From the NCBI RefSeq assembly GCF_030149235.1, contig NZ_JASBRW010000085.1:1-64000 (forward strand): a DNA stretch of 64,000 bases. The letters are read 5' to 3'. Below are positions 7,908-16,237 of this stretch, one piece after another (within the stretch, counting starts at the first letter, position 1; each line of letters begins with the position of its first letter). The notes below the pieces were generated by a model, which ran no database searches, was not told where the DNA came from, and saw only the letters and a program-made list of their open reading frames with translations. A program made the translations under genes and the position numbers. The DNA is from Maricaulis sp. Its GTDB lineage: Bacteria > Pseudomonadota > Alphaproteobacteria > Caulobacterales > Maricaulaceae.

Positions 7908-9377
7908 GTGACAGATAAGTCCATGGACGACACACCCGCTGCCTATCAACGCATCGGCCTAATCGCCGGTCCCATCATCGCGTTGATGATCGCCGCAGGC
8001 TTCGAGACGGAAGGTCTGCCGCGCGAAGCTGTACTGGTCGCGGCTGTCGGCAGCTGGATGGCGATATGGTGGGCGACGGAAGCGATACCTGTCGCCATCA
8101 CCGCATTCCTCCCGTTGGTTGCTTTACCCATCCTGGGCGTGGCGCCAATCCGTGAAATCGCGGCGCCTTACGCCCACCCGATGATTTACTTGTTTTTCGG
8201 AGGGTTCGTGGTGGCCCTGGCGATCGAGCGGTGTGGGTTGCACCGGCGCATCGCGCTGGGAATTTTCCGGCTGGTCGGTACTGATGCCAGAGCCTTGGTC
8301 GGCGGTTTCATGATTGCGGCTGCGCTGGTGTCGATGTGGATATCCAACACCTCCACCTCACTCATGCTGCTGCCTATCGCGGTGTCCGTGGTCACTGTGA
8401 TTGGCGAGACCATGCCAGAGCTCAGTATCAAGCAACGCACCAATTTCGGTGTCGCTCTGCTGCTTGGACTGGCCTATGGCGCTACCCTGGGCGGTCTCTC
8501 CACGCTGGTCGGCACACCGCCGAACGCTTTCATGGCGGGCTTCATGGCTGATAATTACGGCGTCGAGATTGATTTCGCCCGTTGGATGCTGGTCGGCGTG
8601 CCGGTCAGTATCATTCTCCTGCCCATTGCCTGGGTTTCGCTCACCCGTTTCATCTACCCGGTGAACTTCAAAGCGTCCCGGGAGGCCGCCAAGCACATCG
8701 AGTCCATGCAAGCGGGCCTGGGTGAAATGAGCAAGGCGGAATGGCGAACCGGGGCACTGTTTGCCTTTTTGGTGGTCGGCTGGATCTTCCGCAACCAGAT
8801 CGGGGCCCTGTTGCCGATCGAAGGGTCGATCTCCGATACCGGCATTGCGATGATTGCGGCTGTAGCTGCCTTCCTTATTCCTTCTGGCAAACGCGGCCAG
8901 GCACTGATGGTCTGGGAGGATATGACCCGGCTGCCCTGGGGCGTCTTGATTCTGTTCGGAGGAGGCCTGGCTTTGGCTTCAGCGGTTTCCACCTCCGGCC
9001 TGGCGCTATGGCTCGGGCAACAGCTCTCGCCACTCGGTCTGATCAATATCGCACTTCTGGTGGTTGCGGCGACGGCGCTGGTGATCTTCCTGACTGAGCT
9101 GACGTCCAACCTGGCCACAACGGCAACTTTCCTGCCCGTAATCGCCGCCATTGCGGTCGAGACGGGGCAAGATCCGATGGTCTTCGTCATACCGGTAACT
9201 CTGGCGGCGAGTTGCGCCTTCATGCTGCCCGTTGCCACACCGCCGAATGCGATTGTTTTCAGCTCTGGCCTGCTCTCCATCCCGAAAATGGCTCGCGCAG
9301 GCTTGGTGCTGAATGTCATTGCCGTGGCAGTGTTGAGCGTCGTGGCCCTGACACTGGCTCCGATGGTGTTCGGTTGA
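7908..9377 (+). CDS. SLC13/DASS-family Na+:dicarboxylate (anion) symporter
   Basis: A 489-residue inner-membrane protein with about 11-12 hydrophobic segments and the duplicated SLC13 architecture. The Na+/substrate motifs of the family are visible as SNTSTSLMLLPIA in the first half and TELTSNLATTATFLPV in the second, each followed by a PPNA segment (GTPPNAFMAG; ATPPNAIVFSSG). Family members carry succinate, fumarate, malate, citrate or sulfate with Na+. The GTG start at 7908 has GAGGAG eight bases upstream. The TGA stop overlaps the ATG of the following peptidase by one base. Next to a periplasm-facing lyase of a family that commonly releases fumarate, a dicarboxylate role fits well, but the substrate is inferred. 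Confidence 0.88.
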   Translation: MTDKSMDDTPAAYQRIGLIAGPIIALMIAAGFETEGLPREAVLVAAVGSWMAIWWATEAIPVAITAFLPLVALPILGVAPIREIAAPYAHPMIYLFFGGFVVALAIERCGLHRRIALGIFRLVGTDARALVGGFMIAAALVSMWISNTSTSLMLLPIAVSVVTVIGETMPELSIKQRTNFGVALLLGLAYGATLGGLSTLVGTPPNAFMAGFMADNYGVEIDFARWMLVGVPVSIILLPIAWVSLTRFIYPVNFKASREAAKHIESMQAGLGEMSKAEWRTGALFAFLVVGWIFRNQIGALLPIEGSISDTGIAMIAAVAAFLIPSGKRGQALMVWEDMTRLPWGVLILFGGGLALASAVSTSGLALWLGQQLSPLGLINIALLVVAATALVIFLTELTSNLATTATFLPVIAAIAVETGQDPMVFVIPVTLAASCAFMLPVATPPNAIVFSSGLLSIPKMARAGLVLNVIAVAVLSVVALTLAPMVFG

Positions 9378-10531
9378 TGCATGACGGAGCTGACCTCGCG
9401 CGCCGCGGCGCATCTCTGGTTATATTATTTCTGGTCAGCGCATGTGCGGCGGTTCAACCCCGCGAGGTTTGCGTCGTTGACCGTGCCCACCTTGATTTTG
9501 TTGGCGCCAGCGTCAATGCCGCGCTTGTCCACGATTGTGACCGAGTTAAACTCAGCGTTTGGCCCGAAACCCTGCCGATCAATCCCAGTCCCTGGTATGC
9601 GATGGCGCTGGAATCTCCGGCGGGCGGAGTGGTCGAGATCGAGATCGATTACGGCCGGCACGAGCATCGCTATCATCCCTGGATAAGCCAGGACGATGGC
9701 AGTTGGGCTCGACTTCCCGATGACGCGGTGCAGGTGGCTGAGGACTCAGTAGTGATTTCCGGCAGGCTTGCTCCGGGAGATAATCGGATCGCCGCTCATC
9801 CAGTGGTGGACTTTGAGAGAGCGGAGGCGTGGTATGCGCGTTGGATGGAGACTGAGCCGGGGCTGAGGCGTCAGGTTTTCGGCCAGTCTGTGGACGCTCG
9901 CCCGCTTGAGGCCTTCACCCTCTTAGCCCCGCCCCACGAGGCGTCACGACCGCTGCTGGTTATTCTGGGACGCTCGCATCCGCCCGAGGTGACGGGGGCT
10001 TTCGCCATGGACGGGTTTGTCAGTGCCGCCTTGCAGGAATCCGGCGAGAACCAGACTCCGTTTGATCTTGTCATCCTGCCCATGCTCAATCCGGACGGTA
10101 TGGCGCGCGGCCATTGGCGGACCAATGCCGGTCTGCTTGACATCAACCGCGATTGGGCCAGCCGCACTCAGCCAGAAACGCAGGCAGCGTGGCGCTATCT
10201 TGTTGCCCTTGGTATGCTTGAGCGAGAACGAGTGGTCATGGTGGATTTTCACTCGACTCGGCGCGATCTGGTTTATCGGGATGCCTATGCGCCCGAAGAT
10301 TGGCGCGCGGGTGTGATCGAAGAATGGATGGCAGGGCTTGCCGCTGCGCTCGGGGCATCCGCCCCGGAGCCCAGAATTACCCAAAGCGCCAATGGTGAGA
10401 CGTCAAAGGCGGTATTCAACGGGATTGGCGCCCTGGCGATAACCTGGGAAACCAGTGACGATGCCATGCCTGACGCCGCACGCCAGGCTGGTGGCGTGGC
10501 CTATTCCTCGCTGCAGGCGGCATGGCGCTAA
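9377..10531 (+). CDS. Lipoprotein M14-family zinc carboxypeptidase
   Basis: About 384 residues. The N-terminus has a lipoprotein signal (LVILFLVSAC, lipobox VSAC, Cys23), placing the enzyme in the periplasm or outer membrane. The M14 zinc site is visible as HPPE (the HxxE ligands) and His in VMVDFHST; NPDGMARGHWRTN and LDINRDW are the usual M14 substrate-binding segments, and Glu in ITWETSDD may be the general base. It should trim a C-terminal residue or cleave an amide in a small peptide-like compound. ATG 9377 overlaps the symporter stop (TGATG), indicating translational coupling and one functional unit. Upstream in-frame codons lie inside the symporter gene and are rejected. Confidence 0.82.
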   Translation: MHDGADLARRGASLVILFLVSACAAVQPREVCVVDRAHLDFVGASVNAALVHDCDRVKLSVWPETLPINPSPWYAMALESPAGGVVEIEIDYGRHEHRYHPWISQDDGSWARLPDDAVQVAEDSVVISGRLAPGDNRIAAHPVVDFERAEAWYARWMETEPGLRRQVFGQSVDARPLEAFTLLAPPHEASRPLLVILGRSHPPEVTGAFAMDGFVSAALQESGENQTPFDLVILPMLNPDGMARGHWRTNAGLLDINRDWASRTQPETQAAWRYLVALGMLERERVVMVDFHSTRRDLVYRDAYAPEDWRAGVIEEWMAGLAAALGASAPEPRITQSANGETSKAVFNGIGALAITWETSDDAMPDAARQAGGVAYSSLQAAWR

Positions 10532-10770
10532 CGTGTGAAGGCCCTGCGCCACGTGAAAACTTGGGTGCTACATTTTCGCTGGTTCAATGACGCTAGCTCG
10601 CGGCCTGATTTAGGTTCAAGCGCGGATTTACGAAGCCAATCCGGTTTGGTTAGACGGCACAGCTACGCAGGCCATAGGATGTGGTACAGCGACTGCGTCG
10701 GCGGCGCCTGAGGTCCGGGGGCCATAGTCCCCCTCCGCCCGCGCGCGATCTTCCGCTTGTGATCGGCGCC

Positions 10771-10803
10771 GAAATTCTCCACGCTCGGGGCGGGGAGAAT
10801 TTC
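10771..10803 (+). promoter_or_regulatory. Perfect inverted repeat enclosing the ribosome-binding site of the SSS symporter
   Basis: GAAATTCTCC (10771-10780) pairs perfectly with GGAGAATTTC (10794-10803), leaving a 13-base loop. The right arm contains most of the GGGGAG ribosome site (10792-10797) and ends at the base before the ATG at 10804. In RNA this would hide the ribosome site; in DNA it could be an operator. The rest of the 272-base gap (10532-10770) has only a smaller GGGGG/CCCCC hairpin (10717-10733) and no convincing promoter. Confidence 0.6.
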
Positions 10804-12243
10804 ATGACAGATACATTTGCACTCGATCCGCTTCAGCTGGGTATTTTCGCGGTTCTGACCATCTCGATCGGCGCGCTGACCTGGTGGCGGGTTTCGGCGA
10901 TGAAGAAGACGGCGACCGATGATGAGAGCGAGTATTTTCTCGCGGGCCGGTCGCTCGGCTGGATCCTGGTCGCCGGTTCAATCACTTTGACCAATCTGTC
11001 GACCGATCAGCTGGTCGGGATGAATGGCAATCAGATGCTGCTCTTGGCCTGGTGGGAACTCGCGGCTGTCGCTGGCCTGATTATCCTGGCCTTCGTCTTC
11101 CTGCCGATCTACTACAAGAACAACTGCCGGACCACCACTGAGCTTCTAGGGCAGCGCTATAACGATAGCAATATCAGGGCCTTGATTGCATTCCTCTTCC
11201 TTGCGGGCAATGTCATCGTCTTCCTTCCGGTGATGCTCTACACCGGCTCGCTTTTCCTCAAGTCGATGTTCGGCGTCGACTGGCCGATCCTGGCGTTCGC
11301 CATTCCGCTGGCGCTGATCGGTTCAGCCTACGCCGTGTTCGGCGGTCTGCGGGCGGTCGCGGTGTCGGATGCGATTTCCGGCGTCGGGGTTCTGGGTGTC
11401 GCCGTTCTGGTCGTGGTCCTGGCTCTCAAGGCCATCGACTTCGACTTCACGGGTATTCCCGCAGAGCGGCTCACGCTGATTGGTGATAATGACTCCCCCA
11501 TACCCTGGCACACCCTGCTGACCGGTATGATTTTCATCCAGATCTTCTACTGGAGCACTAATCAGACGATCACCCAGCGCGCCATGGCGGCCAAGAGCCT
11601 GAAAGAGGCCCAAAAGGGCGTGCTCGCGGCGGCCGGTATTCGCCTGCTGATCGTGCCGGCCATTGTCGTGATCCCGGGTATCGCGGCCTACAAGTTGTTC
11701 GGTGATGTCGGCGATGCGGCTTATGGACAGGTGGTGGCCGCGGTTCTGCCGCCTTGGCTCTCCGGTGCCTTCGCCGCGATGATTGCGGCTGCGGTGCTGA
11801 CCAGTTTCAACTCGGTGCTGAACTCCTCGACGACGCTCTACGTCCTCGACATTCACGAGACCTATTTTGATTCAACGCCGAATGTCGGCCGGATGAATAT
11901 GATCATCACCCTGCTCTTCGTGGCCAGCTCGATTGCCCTGGTGCCGATCTATCAGAGCGCGGAAAGCATCATCAACCTGGTCCAGCAACTCTTCGGACTG
12001 CTGTCGATGCCGATCCTGTCCGCCTTTATCGTCGGCCTGGTCTTCCGCAATGTCGGTGCCGGTGCGGCAATGACGGGTGTCCTGTCGGGCACGGCCCTCT
12101 ACGCCGTCTTCACCTTCGTCTGGACACCGCTTCACTATATCCACCTGATGATGATCACGTTGATTGCGTCGATCTCCATCGCGTTGATCTACAACCGTCT
12201 GGTGCTCGGGAACCGGGAAGAGTTCGTCGGCCTGCCGCGCTAG
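10804..12243 (+). CDS. SSS-family Na+:sugar symporter (SglT-like)
   Basis: A 479-residue inner-membrane protein of the sodium:solute symporter (SLC5) family, with about 13-14 transmembrane segments. The SGLT-type start is clear: EYFLAGRSLGWILVAGSITLTNLSTDQLVGMNGN, then FLPIYYKNNCRTTTELLGQRYN. Vibrio SglT (galactose) has the same pattern. It converges on a four-gene galactoside operon, so it probably imports galactose or galactosides; because both neighbouring galactosidases lack signal peptides, uptake of intact di- or oligosaccharides is possible. ATG 10804 follows GGGGAG. An in-frame GTG at 10681 would add a leader without family similarity and is rejected. Its TAG shares bases with the convergent gene's stop. 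Confidence 0.85.
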   Translation: MTDTFALDPLQLGIFAVLTISIGALTWWRVSAMKKTATDDESEYFLAGRSLGWILVAGSITLTNLSTDQLVGMNGNQMLLLAWWELAAVAGLIILAFVFLPIYYKNNCRTTTELLGQRYNDSNIRALIAFLFLAGNVIVFLPVMLYTGSLFLKSMFGVDWPILAFAIPLALIGSAYAVFGGLRAVAVSDAISGVGVLGVAVLVVVLALKAIDFDFTGIPAERLTLIGDNDSPIPWHTLLTGMIFIQIFYWSTNQTITQRAMAAKSLKEAQKGVLAAAGIRLLIVPAIVVIPGIAAYKLFGDVGDAAYGQVVAAVLPPWLSGAFAAMIAAAVLTSFNSVLNSSTTLYVLDIHETYFDSTPNVGRMNMIITLLFVASSIALVPIYQSAESIINLVQQLFGLLSMPILSAFIVGLVFRNVGAGAAMTGVLSGTALYAVFTFVWTPLHYIHLMMITLIASISIALIYNRLVLGNREEFVGLPR

Positions 12244-14183
12244 AGGCGCCAGGCTGCGACCCCGGCCGGCGCCAGTTCGGCGCTGCCCAGTACAAAGTCT
12301 GCCCCGTCCGGCGCCATGCCAGCGAGGCTGACCGGCTCGGGCCCGTAATTGAAGGCAAAGCGCAGATTGCCAAGCGTGCGCAGGCGGACATCCTCGTGCG
12401 TTAGAGCGATCTCCATCCCGGCCTCCAGAGCCAGGGTGGCGATGATATGCCCGAGCAGTTCCGGCTGCGGCCAGCCTGCGAGATAGGATAGGTGGCCGTC
12501 GCGAACCCAGAAGGGCGCGCCATCCCGATAGCGCGCCTGGACCGGCAGATCGGTTTCGACGGCTTCGCGCCAGCGCTCCACACCGCGTTGTTCGCCGTGC
12601 AGTTCGACCGCTTCGACGATTCCCTCGCGCAAGCTCTCGACGCGGGTGACCTTCAGCGCCAGCAGTGCCTGCATAGGACCGGGTGCGAGGTTGGCGGGGA
12701 TCTGGAAGCTCTGCGTTTTCGAACCGGTCCGGCACAGGGCGATGATCTGAGCTGAGCTGGCGCTCAGGCTGGCCATCAGTGTCTCGGACAGGTGCGGTAA
12801 GCCCGGCAGGATAATGAGCCGATATCCGTCGAGATCGGCCTGCGGCGGCACAATGTCGATATCAAGTCCGAGGCGGCGCAGGACGGTATAGGTCTCATAG
12901 GTCTGGCGCAGGAGGTCGAGCCCTTCACCCTGAGGCTGGGCGTGGTGGATCCACTGCCCGTCATAGGACCAGAGCAGGGCAACCGGGGCCTGTTGCGGCA
13001 GTGCACCGGCGATCTGCTTGAGATCGCGTGCGACCTGACCCGCCTCGGCGAACGCCGGTGCCGGTTCGGCATCTACCCGCAGCAGCCCGGCATGCATCTG
13101 CTCCTGGGCATAGGGGCATTGGCGCCAGCGGAACCAGCTTACCAGGTCGGCACCATGGGCGAAGGCTTCAAGGCTCCACAGCCGGACCATGCCATCGAGG
13201 GGCGCCGGGTTGTTTGGGGCCCAATTCACCGGACCGGGTTGCTGCTCCATGACGCCCCAACGGGATGAACAACCGCGATAGAGGTCGTGGTGGAAGGCCT
13301 GGAAATCGGGATGGCCCTGGCGCAGATAGCGCTGCTTCATCGCGTCCGGGAAGGGCGACATGTCCAGGAAGCCAAGCGGATAGCTGTCCCAGGTCGCCAG
13401 ATCCATATCGGCGCCCACCTTGTGATGATCAAAGGCGGTGAAGGCACCCATGAAGTTATGGGTGATTTCGCGGCCGGGGCTGAGCCGGCGCAGGATCTCA
13501 ACCTGCTCGGCATTGAAGCTTGCGACCTGGTCAGAACAGAAACGCTGATAGTCCACGACATGGGACGGGTTGGGTTCTGTCACGGTGCCCACGGGCGGGT
13601 CGACCTCATCGAAGCTGCGATACTCCATCGACCAGAAAACATTCCCCCAGGCGGTATTGAGTGCGGTGACATCGCCATAGCGCGCCTTGAGCCAGACCCG
13701 GAACGCTGCGCGCGCGTTTTGTGAATAGCTCTCCACGGTGTCGTGACAGCCATACTCATTGTCGGTCTGCCACATCACCACGGCTGGGTGTTCGCCATAG
13801 CGCTGGGCCATCGCGGTCACGATGCGCCGGCACTCGGCCCGGTAGGAGGCGCTCGAGAAACAGTAGTGACGGCGCGAACCGAAGCCGCGTGTCCGGCCTT
13901 CGGCGTCGACGGCGAGCATGGAGGGGTCTTGATCGACCAGCCATTTGGGAGGGGTCGCGGTCGGGGTGCCGAGGATGAGCTTCAGCCCGGCGGCGTGCAG
14001 GACCTCGATGGCCTCGTCGAACCAGGCCCAGTCATACTGTCCCGGTTCCGGCTCGAAGCGGGCCCAGGCAAACTCGCCCAAGCGCACATGGCTGATGCCG
14101 AGCTTGGCCATTTGTTCCGCATCAATGGCCCAGCGCTGTTTGGGCCAGTGTTCGGGATAATAACAGACACCCAGACGCATCAC
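12240..14183 (-). CDS. GH42 beta-galactosidase, cytoplasmic
   Basis: A 647-residue glycoside hydrolase family 42 enzyme. It opens with MRLGVCYYPEHWPKQRW, which is diagnostic of GH42. The acid/base Glu is in WQTDNEYG (about 143) and the nucleophile Glu in VMEQQPGPVNW (about 313). The C-terminal third matches the beta-galactosidase trimerization/Rossmann-like and beta domains. There is no signal peptide, so it hydrolyses imported beta-galactosides inside the cell. It is the last gene of galT-galK-GH36-GH42; its ATG overlaps the GH36 stop by four bases. Its stop codon shares the CTAG at 12240-12243 with the convergent symporter. Confidence 0.93.
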   Translation of the reverse strand: MMRLGVCYYPEHWPKQRWAIDAEQMAKLGISHVRLGEFAWARFEPEPGQYDWAWFDEAIEVLHAAGLKLILGTPTATPPKWLVDQDPSMLAVDAEGRTRGFGSRRHYCFSSASYRAECRRIVTAMAQRYGEHPAVVMWQTDNEYGCHDTVESYSQNARAAFRVWLKARYGDVTALNTAWGNVFWSMEYRSFDEVDPPVGTVTEPNPSHVVDYQRFCSDQVASFNAEQVEILRRLSPGREITHNFMGAFTAFDHHKVGADMDLATWDSYPLGFLDMSPFPDAMKQRYLRQGHPDFQAFHHDLYRGCSSRWGVMEQQPGPVNWAPNNPAPLDGMVRLWSLEAFAHGADLVSWFRWRQCPYAQEQMHAGLLRVDAEPAPAFAEAGQVARDLKQIAGALPQQAPVALLWSYDGQWIHHAQPQGEGLDLLRQTYETYTVLRRLGLDIDIVPPQADLDGYRLIILPGLPHLSETLMASLSASSAQIIALCRTGSKTQSFQIPANLAPGPMQALLALKVTRVESLREGIVEAVELHGEQRGVERWREAVETDLPVQARYRDGAPFWVRDGHLSYLAGWPQPELLGHIIATLALEAGMEIALTHEDVRLRTLGNLRFAFNYGPEPVSLAGMAPDGADFVLGSAELAPAGVAAWRL

Positions 14184-16237
14184 GCTGTCCTTTCGAGGTA
14201 AATCAGCCGGCCGCTCAAGGCCCGGCCCGGATCGAGGGCGAGCCCCTCCGCCATCAGGCCCGCGCCGGAATACTCACCTATCGGCCATTCCACCGGGTCG
14301 CCCGCTAGAGCGTATTCGACCAGGTTATAGCGGGCATCGGCTGTCAGCCCCGCCAGTCTGACCCGGGACGGGAGCGGGCGCTTCGGGGTATCAATCCGCA
14401 TGACACGGGCGAAGGCGCGTGCGCCATCATCGGACACCAGTAGCTGGACGTCCGGATCATCGCCGGGCTCGCTGGCCATGACGAGCTGGCCCTCATGCAT
14501 CCAGTTGCGATGGGACTTGTAGAATTCGATCCCGCGCTGGAGAACGGCTTTTTCGTCCGGACTGAAATGGCCCGGATCAGCCTCGATCCCGAAATGGCCA
14601 AAGAAGGCCGTCAACACACGGAAACTCATCGGGATCTGGCGTCCGGTCATCGGGTTGGGGCTTGGGCCGACATGGGCGCCCAGCCGCTCGTGCGGCATGA
14701 TCAGCCCGGTTGAGCGCTGGATACGCAACCGGTCAATCGCGTCAGTGGCATCGCTGGCCCAGAAACGGTCGGTGTGCCGGGCAATGCCCGCATCAATCCG
14801 ACCGCCACCGCTGGCACAGCTTTCAATTTCCACCGGGTAATTCGAACGTATCCGGTCTAGTAGGCGGTAAAGAGCTTTGGTCTGCGCGCCCGGCCGCTCG
14901 ATGCCATCGCGCATTGCCGGATAGAGGTCGCGGTTACAATCCCATTTCAGATAGCTGATCTCATTGGCATCGAGCAGGGCGGAGATGCTCTCGAATAGGT
15001 AGTCGGCGACGGCCGGAAGGGCGAGGTCGAGGACCAGCTGGTTGCGGCCCGTGGGCAGCGGCTCCTGTGGCCATCCCAGCACCCAGTCCGGATGGGCGCG
15101 GTAGACGTCGCTGTCGGGGCTGACCATTTCCGGTTCCAGCCAGAGCCCGAACTCCATGCCCGCCTGCTGCACGGCTGTGATCAGCGGGCCCAGTCCGTTG
15201 GGGAACTGAACCGGGTCGACGGTCCAGTCTCCGAGGCTGGTCTGATCATTCCTGCGGCCCTTGAACCAGCCATCATCGAGCACGAAACGCTCGGCACCGA
15301 GGCCAGCGGCGTCCTGCGCCAGAGCGATGCACCCGGCTTCAGTGACATCGAAGTATCGCGCTTCCCAGGTGTTGAAGTGAACCGGGCGCACGAGTGATCG
15401 GCCCATGGAACGGATGGCAGTGTTGAGCGCTCGGCGGATCGTATTCAGGCCGCTTTCTGAGACCGTCAGCATGACCGCCGGCAGGTCCAGTTCCTCGCCG
15501 GGTTCAAGCCGGATCTCGCCCGGCGCGAAACGTCTTTCGGCCAGGATTTGTGCGCTCCCATCCGTCGCTTTTTCGACCGCCATCCGGAACGGTCCGCTCC
15601 AGGCCAGATGCGCGGTCAGCCAGCGACCACGGTTTTCGCCGGCCCCTGCTTCGGTCAGGCTGAGCGTCGGTCCACCATCAAAGCCGGGCCGCCCGCCCCG
15701 GCCCAGCTGCTCAACACGCCCCGTCGTCCAGCTGCGACGCGCTTCATATCCTTCCCGCCCCCAGGCGCCGGCATGCGTGACGACTTCGTTGGCCCAGTCG
15801 GGCGCTGGCGGCAAGGCGCTGGCCGCGCGGATGAGGTCGATGGGCGATTGGCCGGTGTGATTGAGGGTGGTGGTGATGACCAGGGCGTCACCCTGGAATT
15901 TGAAGGTGGTACCGACCTCGAGGCCGAGATGGTCATCGCGCGCGGCGATATGCAGGGCATCACCGTTCTGGCGAAGCTCCGGCTGGCCGAGCTGGACCCG
16001 GCGACGGGTGGTCGCGCAGAACGCTTCAATCTGCGCGATGCCGTGGAACCCTCTGCCATGTCCGGGCATCAGGCTTGGGCCGACGGGTTGGTCAGGGCTG
16101 GCGGGCAGGCGCTGAAAACCGGCCGGCGTCGCCATTTCGGCAAGGCTTGCAGGTCCGAACCAGCTCCAGTGGATGTCGTCGTCGTCCGTCTGCTCGAGGA
16201 TCAGCGCGGTGCTGTGGCCGTCCAGCTTCAGTTTCAT
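14180..16237 (-). CDS. GH36 alpha-galactosidase, cytoplasmic
   Basis: A 685-residue clan-D glycoside hydrolase. The N-terminal beta-sandwich precedes a TIM barrel containing FVLDDGWFKGR, GLWLEPEMVSPDSD, the nucleophile Asp in LKWDCNRD (about 433) and the acid/base Asp in FWASDATDAIDR (about 496); ESCASGGGR is also typical of GH36. No signal peptide is present. It releases galactose from melibiose/raffinose-type alpha-galactosides. Both ends overlap neighbours by four bases (galK upstream, GH42 downstream), so translation is coupled along the operon. Confidence 0.93.
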   Translation of the reverse strand: MKLKLDGHSTALILEQTDDDDIHWSWFGPASLAEMATPAGFQRLPASPDQPVGPSLMPGHGRGFHGIAQIEAFCATTRRRVQLGQPELRQNGDALHIAARDDHLGLEVGTTFKFQGDALVITTTLNHTGQSPIDLIRAASALPPAPDWANEVVTHAGAWGREGYEARRSWTTGRVEQLGRGGRPGFDGGPTLSLTEAGAGENRGRWLTAHLAWSGPFRMAVEKATDGSAQILAERRFAPGEIRLEPGEELDLPAVMLTVSESGLNTIRRALNTAIRSMGRSLVRPVHFNTWEARYFDVTEAGCIALAQDAAGLGAERFVLDDGWFKGRRNDQTSLGDWTVDPVQFPNGLGPLITAVQQAGMEFGLWLEPEMVSPDSDVYRAHPDWVLGWPQEPLPTGRNQLVLDLALPAVADYLFESISALLDANEISYLKWDCNRDLYPAMRDGIERPGAQTKALYRLLDRIRSNYPVEIESCASGGGRIDAGIARHTDRFWASDATDAIDRLRIQRSTGLIMPHERLGAHVGPSPNPMTGRQIPMSFRVLTAFFGHFGIEADPGHFSPDEKAVLQRGIEFYKSHRNWMHEGQLVMASEPGDDPDVQLLVSDDGARAFARVMRIDTPKRPLPSRVRLAGLTADARYNLVEYALAGDPVEWPIGEYSGAGLMAEGLALDPGRALSGRLIYLERTA

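Noticed and set aside
10681..10803. GTG start for the SSS symporter
   Set aside because: The added residues are Arg-rich and unlike any SSS N-terminus; GGGGAG directly precedes ATG 10804.
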